7,937 nucleotides of DNA from Candidatus Cloacimonadota bacterium (GTDB lineage: Bacteria; Cloacimonadota; Cloacimonadia; Cloacimonadales; TCS61). The notes beneath the pieces are model-generated. The model did not search any database. It saw only the letters and a program-made list of their open reading frames with translations, and had not been told where the DNA came from. Position numbers and translations under genes: made by a program. Position 1 is the first letter of the stretch. Each line of letters starts with the position of its first letter. The stretch spans positions 1 to 7,937 of the forward strand of contig JACNIV010000015.1 in assembly GCA_014382915.1 (NCBI GenBank), written 5' to 3'. Below, in pieces: positions 1-5,815 of this stretch.

Positions 1-401
1 GGCATGAACGGGATATCAGTCATTCGTCGGTAGAACGGATCATCCTGCCGGATTCTACCATTCTGATGAATTATATGTTAAATAAAATGATCCCCCTGAT
101 CGATGACCTGTTGATTTATCCTGAAAATATGGTGAAGAATCTAGAGCTTACTAATGGCCTTATTTTTTCCCAGGTACTTCTTCTGGAGTTAGCCAAAAAA
201 GGTATTTCGCGAGAATATGCCTACAAGCTGGTACAGCGTAATGCCATGGAATGCTGGCAGAATAAAGAACCCTTTAAAGAACTGGTTCTGGCAGATGAAG
301 AGCTGTGTGATTTCTTTACGAAAGACGAACTGGAAGAACTCTTTTCATACGATAGATACATTAATAATATCGATTATATTTTCAAAAGGATCGGCATCTG
401 A
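1..401 (+). CDS. purB: Adenylosuccinate lyase, C-terminal part (5' truncated by window)
   Basis: The frame is open from the left edge (first complete codon at 3) to the TGA at 399-401, giving 132 visible residues. The ATG at 66 is internal. The first visible residues, HERDISHSSVERIILPDS, are the conserved PurB segment normally preceded by Trp, and the two bases before the first full codon (GG) fit TGG. The rest is the helical C-terminal domain of the fumarase/aspartase superfamily (the 'NLELTNGLIFSQ' and 'AYKLVQRNAM' segments). The enzyme cleaves SAICAR to AICAR and adenylosuccinate to AMP, releasing fumarate, in the cytosol during purine synthesis. The catalytic flexible loop lies outside the window, so activity cannot be judged. 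The stop overlaps the next start by 1 nt (TGATG), indicating translational coupling. Family assignment is confident. Confidence 0.93.
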   Translation, partial: HERDISHSSVERIILPDSTILMNYMLNKMIPLIDDLLIYPENMVKNLELTNGLIFSQVLLLELAKKGISREYAYKLVQRNAMECWQNKEPFKELVLADEELCDFFTKDELEELFSYDRYINNIDYIFKRIGI

Positions 402-931
402 TGCTAACTGATTATAACCCGATAGAATATCTCACAAAGATACAGAGCCTGAAATATCGGGCAGCAAAGCTTCCAATTATTATTGTTGTCGTTTCATTCA
501 GCATCAATATAATCTTCAAAGTTGACATAGTGAAATATTGCGCACTTCTGGGTCTGATTTTTTATATCTTTGTTTTGATGTGTTACAGGATCAAAAAACA
601 GGTTCCTCCGGAAAATTCTGATACGGTGATTCTCTCTCCAATTCATGGGAAAATATTTCAAATAGATGCCAACACAATTAAGATTAAAAAACATATTCTG
701 GAAGCGGCAGATTTCAGATGCTCTTCCAGGGAAAATGTTGAAATAGAATTTTCAAAAGCCCGGTTATTCCGTTTCGAAAATGATTGTAATATGCCTGGAA
801 AATTGATCGGTATTTTTCCATATTCAGTTATATGCATTATCACGATCCCGAAGAATTATGAAATAGAAGTTAGCCCTGGTGAGAAAGTTGAAGCAGGTGA
901 AACTATTCTAGCTAAACATGTTTCAGAATAA
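401..931 (+). CDS. Phosphatidylserine decarboxylase-like membrane protein lacking the pyruvoyl-forming Gly-Ser
   Basis: This 176-aa protein starts at the ATG overlapping the purB stop; AAAAGGA about 11 nt upstream is a plausible ribosome site. Two hydrophobic segments (about 24-39 and 46-63) precede a soluble domain. That domain begins like short-form Psd proteins: a basic/Pro stretch, then VILSPIHGKI (76-85), matching the 'SPADGKV' element. It ends in the Psd-type tail VSPGEKVEAGETILA (157-171). Active Psd proenzymes cleave themselves at a Gly-Ser (often in an FGSR context) to make the pyruvoyl cofactor. Here the aligned stretch reads GIFPYSVICIITIP (137-150), and no Gly-Ser dipeptide occurs anywhere in the protein. 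The 'FDVHVNRAP'-like middle block is also unrecognisable. Adjacency to pssA supports a phospholipid link. I infer a degenerate or regulatory Psd relative rather than an active enzyme; it could also be another barrel-like protein. Similarity moderately sure, function unknown. Confidence 0.65.
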   Translation: MLTDYNPIEYLTKIQSLKYRAAKLPIIIVVVSFSINIIFKVDIVKYCALLGLIFYIFVLMCYRIKKQVPPENSDTVILSPIHGKIFQIDANTIKIKKHILEAADFRCSSRENVEIEFSKARLFRFENDCNMPGKLIGIFPYSVICIITIPKNYEIEVSPGEKVEAGETILAKHVSE

Positions 932-933
932 CA

Positions 934-1674
934 ATGAAAACGGGTAATAAACCAATGAATTTAAATTTAAAAAAGGCCCGGTTTTTAGTTCCGAATTTTT
1001 TCACAGCTCTTAGTTTGGTCTCCGGTCTGCTTGCCCTGCAATTTACTTTTGAAGAAAATTTTGTAACTGCTGCCTGGTTGATTACTCTGTCAATTTTATG
1101 TGATGGTCTGGACGGAAAACTGGCTCGCTGGTTAAATGCCTACAGTAAATTCGGTGCCACGTTCGATACCCTTTCCGACTTCGTAGCTTTTGGAGTTGTA
1201 CCTGCTTTTTTAGCTTATAAATCCTATCTTTTTAAATTCGGTTTCTGCGGAATTGCAATTTCTTTTTTCTACATTTTTGCAGGCGGATATCGCCTGGTGC
1301 TATTCACTTTAAAAAATACTGACACTAATAAAAAACATCCTTTTATAGGTCTTCCCATTCCTGCCGCTGGAGGCCTTATTTCATCATATATCATCCTGAA
1401 TTATTACTTCTGGCATTCACTCCGTTATCCCGAAATTTTTCTTGCTATTACCCTCATTTCTACTCTTCTAATGATCAGCCATATTGAATATCTTCCCATT
1501 GAAAAAGGAAAAAATTTAACCGGTGAGTCCAAGCTTTTTATAGTTCTGGCAGCGGTCAGTATCATCGTTGCAATCAAGTATTTTTATTTTGTATTTATCA
1601 TCTGGATCATGATCTATATTTTGTACGGGATCGTTCGTCATTTTGTGCGTCATGGTAAAAAGAATAGAAAATAA
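934..1674 (+). CDS. pssA: CDP-diacylglycerol--serine O-phosphatidyltransferase
   Basis: This 246-aa integral membrane enzyme transfers the phosphatidyl group from CDP-diacylglycerol to L-serine, making phosphatidylserine and CMP, the precursor step to phosphatidylethanolamine. The complete CDP-alcohol phosphotransferase motif is present: D57-G58, A64-R65, G74, D78 and D82, with the canonical DGx2...ARx8Gx3Dx3D spacing. Class-specific segments also fit PssA: an N-terminal PNFFTALSLVSGLLA helix (20-34), the YRLVLF segment and a FIGLPIPAAGG block. Several hydrophobic helices follow, and the C-terminus is basic (HGKKNRK). The start used is the ATG 2 nt after the upstream stop; it has no clear Shine-Dalgarno, so the ATG at 955 (Met8) is an alternative and would not remove any motif. 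Location after a Psd-like gene supports the assignment. Confident for family, slightly less for serine over related head groups. Confidence 0.9.
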   Translation: MKTGNKPMNLNLKKARFLVPNFFTALSLVSGLLALQFTFEENFVTAAWLITLSILCDGLDGKLARWLNAYSKFGATFDTLSDFVAFGVVPAFLAYKSYLFKFGFCGIAISFFYIFAGGYRLVLFTLKNTDTNKKHPFIGLPIPAAGGLISSYIILNYYFWHSLRYPEIFLAITLISTLLMISHIEYLPIEKGKNLTGESKLFIVLAAVSIIVAIKYFYFVFIIWIMIYILYGIVRHFVRHGKKNRK

Positions 1675-1789
1675 TTAATTTAGATAAACTCATTTTCGAA
1701 GAAACAGTTTTTTCTTCCTGCATTACCCATAATATCTTTCTATTTAATGAATAGCAATTAGCTTTTCTTGAAGCTCTATTATTTTGTTC

Positions 1790-1817
1790 TTGACATACAA
1801 ATACTCACCCTTAAAAA
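1790..1817 (+). promoter_or_regulatory. Weak candidate sigma-70-type promoter for the 1890-3271 operon
   Basis: A perfect TTGACA (1790-1795) is followed after 16 nt by TAAAAA (1812-1817), a 4/6 match to TATAAT. It lies about 70 nt upstream of the start at 1890, in the only sizeable gap before that operon. A better -10-like TATAGT (1821-1826) is too far away (25 nt spacer). In AT-rich DNA such matches arise easily, so this is a suggestion only. Confidence 0.25.
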
Positions 1818-1889
1818 GGATATAGTGTTGCACGGAGAGAATGAAATAAGTGTTAACAAAGAACATCTGAATGTTTGCGAGGAGAATTT

Positions 1890-2576
1890 ATGCCGATTTT
1901 TAAAGATAATTATTTTACAAATGATAGTTATTTGTTGCGTCTATCCAGGCTGGAAATTCTAAAAAAATTTATTCATGAATGGGTAGGTTCTCTTTCCATT
2001 CCTGGCGAGATAGTAGAATGGGGAAATAAAGCATTCGACAGATGGCAGGAAATTTTACAAGCAGTTAAAGAACGCAAAGGATCAACGAATAATTTTTACG
2101 CAGAACAAAAAGATGCAGATGAAAAAACATTTAAATATTATCTAAAATGTAAGCGACTTTTGATTAGTCAATTTTCTAATGATCTGCCCAAATTAAAAAC
2201 CTCTGGAATTAGTGGAAGATTTCCTCGCAACAGGACAGATAAAATTAAATCTGTGGAGAAACTTTTACGATTAAATATCCGGAAGGAAGAAAAAGGAGAT
2301 AGCAAAATATTACCGGAAAATTTTATTGTTCAGCTTCGATCCTTATTAGAAAAATCAAATTCAATTAATGAAAATATTCTTGCCAATAAAGAAAACGGAA
2401 CAGAAAAAAAAGTTGCAAAGCAAGTAGGAATTTTCCAGGAAGATTCCAAAAAACTCAGGACACTTTATTCCTGGGCTTTGATGACCTGGGAACCGGATGA
2501 ACCTTATCTGGTTCAACTTGGATTTGCAGTGAAACCTAAAAAATACATTCAAAAAGAAGAGACAGAAGAAATATGA
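1890..2576 (+). CDS. Uncharacterised helical, charged protein coupled to comF
   Basis: I do not recognise this 228-aa protein. The start chosen is the ATG at 1890 because AGGAG (1880-1884) sits 5 nt upstream; an in-frame TTG at 1875 would place that site inside the gene. The protein is rich in Lys and Glu, with no signal peptide or membrane segment. Residues about 15-100 look all-helical with conserved-looking aromatics (W31, W44, W52, Y83-Y84). The region around 100-120 is basic (GRFPRNR). Residues 130-180 are Asn/Lys/Glu-rich and probably flexible. A compact aromatic motif near the end (LYSWALMTWEPDEPYLVQLG, 192-211) is the most family-like part, followed by an acidic tail. Its TGA overlaps the comF ATG (ATGA), so the two are probably translated together. 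Coding status is supported by the ribosome site, the length and that overlap. Confidence 0.75.
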   Translation: MPIFKDNYFTNDSYLLRLSRLEILKKFIHEWVGSLSIPGEIVEWGNKAFDRWQEILQAVKERKGSTNNFYAEQKDADEKTFKYYLKCKRLLISQFSNDLPKLKTSGISGRFPRNRTDKIKSVEKLLRLNIRKEEKGDSKILPENFIVQLRSLLEKSNSINENILANKENGTEKKVAKQVGIFQEDSKKLRTLYSWALMTWEPDEPYLVQLGFAVKPKKYIQKEETEEI

Positions 2577-3271
2577 ATCCATTAACTGCTTTTATTGATT
2601 TATTCTTTCCCAGGATTTGCTTTGGTTGTGATATTCGTTTACATGGAGAGGAAAAAATTCTTTGTCTTAATTGCGAAAGCACATTGAATTTTCTTATTGA
2701 TGTTTGTGAAATCTGTGGCTCTCCCGAAAATCCCTCCACTTGTCCTGTATGTAATTCAAATGAGTTTGTTTTCGATAAAGCACGATCGGTTTTTCCCTTT
2801 AGTGCAAATGTTAAAAATCTTATACATGAATTAAAATATAACGAAATGAAGCGTATCACAAAATATCTGGGAGGATATATTACTGAATATTTGCATCATT
2901 TTCAGCCATTTGAAAATATCGATATCGTAACTCCAGTTCCTCTTCATAAAGTTAAAAAACGTGCCCGTGGTTTTAACCAATCAGAATTCTTATCAAAAGA
3001 AATATCCATACATATGAACTGGTCGCACATCTCAAACCTGGTACTGCGTAATAGATTTACAGATACTCAAACCAAACTGGATCGTAAACAACGGCAGGAA
3101 AATGTTTCTGATGCTTTTATATTAAACTCGAAGTTTAATATTCAAAATAAAAATATTCTTATTGTGGATGATGTGTTCACTACCGGCTCCACTGTAAATT
3201 CCATCTGTAAACTACTAAAGAAAAATCTTGGCGGTAGGATTTATGTGTTAACTATTGCCAGGGCATTATAG
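2573..3271 (+). CDS. comF: ComF-family phosphoribosyltransferase-like protein
   Basis: This 232-aa protein has the standard ComFC/GntX layout. The N-terminal zinc-ribbon-like region has four CxxC pairs (C16/C19, C31/C34, C45/C48, C57/C60). Then come the conserved ComF blocks: FPF followed by a helix ending in LKYN (about 74-90), TPVPLH (120-125), RARGFNQSE (130-138), and Thr/Gln/Arg positions around 163-180 ending in NVSDAF. Last is a type I PRTase PRPP-binding loop, ILIVDDVFTTGST (195-207). In naturally competent bacteria ComF proteins take part in handling incoming single-stranded DNA; other members have unclear roles, and the PRTase substrate is not known to me. The length is typical and nothing is missing. 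The start ATG overlaps the preceding TGA. No comEC, comFA or pilus gene is nearby, so a role in competence is family knowledge rather than something this window shows. Confidence 0.92.
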   Translation: MNPLTAFIDLFFPRICFGCDIRLHGEEKILCLNCESTLNFLIDVCEICGSPENPSTCPVCNSNEFVFDKARSVFPFSANVKNLIHELKYNEMKRITKYLGGYITEYLHHFQPFENIDIVTPVPLHKVKKRARGFNQSEFLSKEISIHMNWSHISNLVLRNRFTDTQTKLDRKQRQENVSDAFILNSKFNIQNKNILIVDDVFTTGSTVNSICKLLKKNLGGRIYVLTIARAL

Positions 3272-3311
3272 AGCATGAACAAGTTAAAGATTAAAAATAT
3301 TGATACCTCGA

Positions 3312-3341
3312 AAAGACCGAAATTCCCATAAAATGGTCTTT
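3312..3341 (+). repeat. Inverted repeat (AAAGACC / GGTCTTT) after comF
   Basis: AAAGACC (3312-3318) and GGTCTTT (3335-3341) form a perfect 7-bp stem around a 16-nt loop, 41 nt past the comF stop. No U-run follows, so it is not a textbook terminator. It could be a weak stem at the end of the comF transcript or an operator for the downstream unit. The function is unproven. Confidence 0.35.
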
Positions 3342-3431
3342 CAGCTAACCTTCTAAAAAATAAAACTGTTAACGGAATCAATGACTTGACAACAGAGAGA
3401 GCAAAAAGATTTTTTACCAGATTAAATAAAG

Positions 3432-3437
3432 TATAGT
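3432..3437 (+). promoter_or_regulatory. Candidate -10 element placed for a leaderless transcript
   Basis: TATAGT ends 7 nt before the ATG at 3445, the spacing at which transcription would begin at or beside the start codon. The gene at 3445 has no visible Shine-Dalgarno, whereas both downstream genes have strong ones. A TTGACA at 3386-3391 lies 40 nt upstream of this hexamer and cannot be its -35 partner; with a 16-17 nt spacer it meets only GATTTT/ATTTTT. This is a suggestive arrangement only. Confidence 0.25.
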
Positions 3438-3444
3438 TGTAGAT

Positions 3445-3828
3445 ATGGACATAATAGTAGAAATAAGCCAGGAAAGGGCACTGGAATTAATTGAGAAAAT
3501 TTCTCGGTTTATCGTTAAGCGTCGCATGGCAGCTCCTGCCATCATGACGATTGAATCGCTGCGTCCTCTTTCCCGTATTGGCAGCCAGTCAATGTATTTT
3601 CTGGCGCCTTTTGCCGAGATCATTTTCAATTCCAGAGAATACCAGGAATTTGCCGTTATCCTGGAAAAAGACGAATATATAAAACTTCTTTTAAAAAGAA
3701 TCGATGAACTGGATGTTGAAATGTACCGGGATGAACGCGCCCAGAAAAAAGTTCTCAGGAAAAGAAGAATGAATAAATTCAAAAGATCATTGGGAATTAA
3801 ACCAAAACAAGAAGATAAAAAGCAATAG
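3445..3828 (+). CDS. Small uncharacterised protein, first gene of the MutL-like unit
   Basis: This 127-aa protein starts at the earliest in-frame ATG after an in-frame stop (TAA 3427-3429). No Shine-Dalgarno is visible. Residues 1-25 look like a helix. A semi-hydrophobic, Pro/Gly-containing block follows, MAAPAIMTIESLRPLSRIGS (29-48), then QSMYFLAPFAEIIFNSREYQ, which could be an amphipathic membrane-associated region. The region 70-95 is a charged helix, and the C-terminus is strongly basic (KKVLRKRRMNKFKRS). The 'PAI...ES..PL...GSQ...F..PF' pattern looks like a real family, and I have an impression of similar small proteins in other candidate phyla, but I cannot name a domain. It ends 14 nt before the MutL-like gene, with that gene's ribosome site between them, so it is almost certainly co-transcribed. 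Function unknown; a membrane tether or adaptor for the ATPase is only a guess. Confidence 0.75.
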   Translation: MDIIVEISQERALELIEKISRFIVKRRMAAPAIMTIESLRPLSRIGSQSMYFLAPFAEIIFNSREYQEFAVILEKDEYIKLLLKRIDELDVEMYRDERAQKKVLRKRRMNKFKRSLGIKPKQEDKKQ

Positions 3829-3842
3829 AATTGGAGGATAGA

Positions 3843-5711
3843 ATGGCAGATGCTCGACCCCTTAAGAGGATCATTGCTACAGATTGTGGAAGTACAACCA
3901 CCAAATCGATCCTGATTGAATATATCGATGGTGAATATCGCCAGACAGTGCGTGGCGAAGCACCCACCACTGTGGAAAAACCGCTGAACGACGTTACTAA
4001 AGGTGTTATAAATGCTGTTACCGAATTGGAAGAATTGGCTCGTTTGAAATACAAGGATGATAGTATAAAATTTATTAAAGATGATACGATCTGGATATCT
4101 GAAAAAGAAAATGAGGGTGTAGATGCATATGTGTCCACCAGTAGTGCCGGTGGTGGTTTGCAAATGATGGTAACCGGTGTGGTAGCCAAAATGACAGGTG
4201 AAAGTGCCGAACGTGCAGCCCTGGGTGCCGGAGCAATTGTAATGGACCTGATCGCCAGTAACGATAAACGGCCTAATTATGAGAAGATCGAGCGTATCCG
4301 CCAGATGCGTCCCGATATGATATTGATGGCTGGCGGTGTGGATGGTGGAACCACCAAACATGTGGCAGAAATGGGAGAACTGGTGGCTGCTGCCGATCCC
4401 AGACCACGCTTGGGTTCCAGTTACAAACTCCCCGTAATATACGCAGGAAATAATAAAGCCCGTGATATCATCAAGGATGCATTGGGAGAGAAAACAGACC
4501 TTATCATTACAGATAATCTTCGTCCCACACTGGAAAATGAAAATCTTGGTCCCGCTCGTGATAAAATCCATGATCTTTTTATGGAACACGTTATGGCTCA
4601 AGCTCCCGGTTATAACAAACTGATGAGCTGGGTAAAGGGACCCAAAGACGGTAAATTAGTAACCATCCCCATCATGCCTACTCCGGCAGCTGTGGGAAAT
4701 ATTATGCAAACGATAGCCAAAGTGCACGATATCGAAGTTCTGGGTGTGGATATCGGTGGTGCAACAACAGACATCTTTTCCGTTTTTACCAAAAATAAAG
4801 TTTTCAATAGAACCGTGAGCGCTAACCTGGGATTGAGTTACAGCATTTCCAACGTACTGGCAACTGCAGGATTGGAAGAGATCTTACGATGGGTACCATT
4901 TGATATTGATGAATCCGGTTTGAGAAACATGATAAAAAACAAAATGATCCGCCCCACAACTATTCCTCAACAGTTGGAAGAACTTGTTCTGGAACAGGCT
5001 ATTGCCAAAGAAGCTTTGAAGTATGCTTTTATCCAGCATAAAGAGTTTGCTGTGGGACTGAAAGGAGCCCAGCGGCAGCGTGAAATATCGGAAGCATTTT
5101 CACAATCTACTTCCGGTGAATCTGTCGTGAATATGATGACTCTTGATCTGCTGGTTGGTTCGGGTGGTGTTCTTTCTCACGCTCCACGTAGAAACCAGAG
5201 CGCCATGATGATGGTAGATGCGTTCCTGCCGGAAGGCATTACCAGGCTAGCGGTGGATAGTATCTTTATGATGCCTCAACTGGGTGTACTGGCAGAGATC
5301 AGTGAAAAAGCAGCTACCGAAGTTTTTGAAAAAGACTGTCTTATCTATCTTGGCTGTTGTGTTGCTCCTGTTGGCAAGATCAAACCAGATAAAACTGCAC
5401 TTACAGCAAAGATCGAGCTTCCAAATGGTGAAGTATTTCAGGAAGATATCAAATTTGGGGAAGTGAGATTGCTGCCCTGCGGTGTTGGAGAAACAGCTAA
5501 AGCTACTCTTAAACCTGGAAGAGGTCTGGATATCGGGGCAGGGAAAGGACAGGAAATTAAAACTGAACTGCAAGGCGGTGTGGTTGGAATCGTTCTCGAT
5601 ACACGTGGTCGCAGGCCGTTCACTCTTCCTTTGGAAGCATCCAAACGCGTTCCGCTTCTTAAGAAGTGGATGAAAGAATTCAAAGCCTATCCTGAAGAGA
5701 TATTAAAATAG
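3843..5711 (+). CDS. MutL/GlmL-like ASKHA ATPase, long form with C-terminal extension
   Basis: This 622-aa protein starts at the ATG at 3843 because GGAGG (3833-3837) sits 5 nt upstream; an in-frame TTG at 3831 would bury it. The N-terminal phosphate-1 loop is IIATDCGSTTTKSIL (10-24), the hallmark of the glutamate mutase MutL/GlmL family in the actin/Hsp70 ATPase fold. A second nucleotide-binding loop, VDIGGATTDIF, begins at about 302, and a GSGGV adenosine-type motif lies at 439-443. Other family-like blocks are STSSAGGGLQMMVTGV, the MAGGVDGGT segment and NLRPTLENENLGPARDKI. GlmL is encoded with coenzyme-B12 glutamate mutase and is thought to act as its chaperone or reactivator, but no mutase gene is here. 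Classical members, as I recall, are about 460 aa. This one carries roughly 150 extra C-terminal residues, apparently beta-rich (ELPNGEV, KPGRGLDIGAGKG, GGVVGIVLDTRGRRPF). Family confident, client unknown. Confidence 0.88.
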   Translation: MADARPLKRIIATDCGSTTTKSILIEYIDGEYRQTVRGEAPTTVEKPLNDVTKGVINAVTELEELARLKYKDDSIKFIKDDTIWISEKENEGVDAYVSTSSAGGGLQMMVTGVVAKMTGESAERAALGAGAIVMDLIASNDKRPNYEKIERIRQMRPDMILMAGGVDGGTTKHVAEMGELVAAADPRPRLGSSYKLPVIYAGNNKARDIIKDALGEKTDLIITDNLRPTLENENLGPARDKIHDLFMEHVMAQAPGYNKLMSWVKGPKDGKLVTIPIMPTPAAVGNIMQTIAKVHDIEVLGVDIGGATTDIFSVFTKNKVFNRTVSANLGLSYSISNVLATAGLEEILRWVPFDIDESGLRNMIKNKMIRPTTIPQQLEELVLEQAIAKEALKYAFIQHKEFAVGLKGAQRQREISEAFSQSTSGESVVNMMTLDLLVGSGGVLSHAPRRNQSAMMMVDAFLPEGITRLAVDSIFMMPQLGVLAEISEKAATEVFEKDCLIYLGCCVAPVGKIKPDKTALTAKIELPNGEVFQEDIKFGEVRLLPCGVGETAKATLKPGRGLDIGAGKGQEIKTELQGGVVGIVLDTRGRRPFTLPLEASKRVPLLKKWMKEFKAYPEEILK

Positions 5712-5730
5712 TATAAAAAGAAAAGAAAAA

Positions 5731-5805
5731 ATGGAATTAGCAATGAACAATATAAACAAAAAGACATATTCGATTGGTTCGTTTTTGTTAGTTGTTTATA
5801 CATAG
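5731..5805 (+). CDS. Possible 24-codon micro-ORF ahead of the barrel-sandwich gene
   Basis: An ATG at 5731 opens a 24-residue frame ending at the TAG at 5803-5805. A second in-frame ATG at 5743 gives 20 residues and has a weak GGA 7 nt upstream. The peptide is polar and Asn/Lys-rich at first, then hydrophobic (YSIGSFLLVVYT), like the beginning of a membrane or exported protein. Its stop codon overlaps the AGGAGG ribosome site of the next gene, an arrangement seen in translational coupling. It could be a leader peptide, the remnant of a lost membrane gene, or chance. Confidence 0.25.
   Translation: MELAMNNINKKTYSIGSFLLVVYT
5751..5800 (+). repeat. Inverted repeats forming alternative stems in front of a ribosome site
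   Basis: TATAAACAA (5751-5759) and TTGTTTATA (5792-5800) are perfect 9-bp complements around a 32-nt loop. The 3' arm ends 3 nt before the AGGAGG (5804-5809) of the next gene. An overlapping, mutually exclusive pairing is AACAAAAA (5755-5762) with TTTTTGTT (5782-5789). The stems are A/T-rich, so stability is limited. They could tune translation of the next gene or bind a regulator. Confidence 0.35.
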
Positions 5806-5815
5806 GAGGAAATTA

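Noticed and set aside
71..130. Using the ATG at 66 as the start of the first gene
   Set aside because: The frame is open to the left edge and the upstream codons encode the conserved PurB HERDISHSS segment, so the gene simply begins outside the window.
1698..1717. Hairpin GAAGAAA / TTTCTTC after pssA as a terminator
   Set aside because: A 7-bp A/T-rich stem with no U-run following it; too weak to call.
1834..1849. A minimal ATG-AAA-TAA frame after GGAG in the 1675-1889 gap
   Set aside because: Two codons with only 3 nt between GGAG and ATG; expected by chance in AT-rich DNA.
1768..1962. A 64-codon + strand frame before the 1890 gene
   Set aside because: It runs into the 1890 gene in another frame, starts without a ribosome site and looks random. 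The AGGAG at 1880-1884 serves the ATG at 1890.
2536..2859. A 107-codon - strand frame across the start of comF
   Set aside because: It overlaps the clearly conserved cysteine region of comF on the other strand and resembles no family.
3414..4601. A 395-codon open frame on the - strand, Cys/His/Phe-rich
   Set aside because: It lies antisense to the 127-aa gene and the MutL-like gene, whose motifs, ribosome sites and operon spacing are convincing. Its composition is low-complexity and looks like a shadow of the + strand codon pattern.
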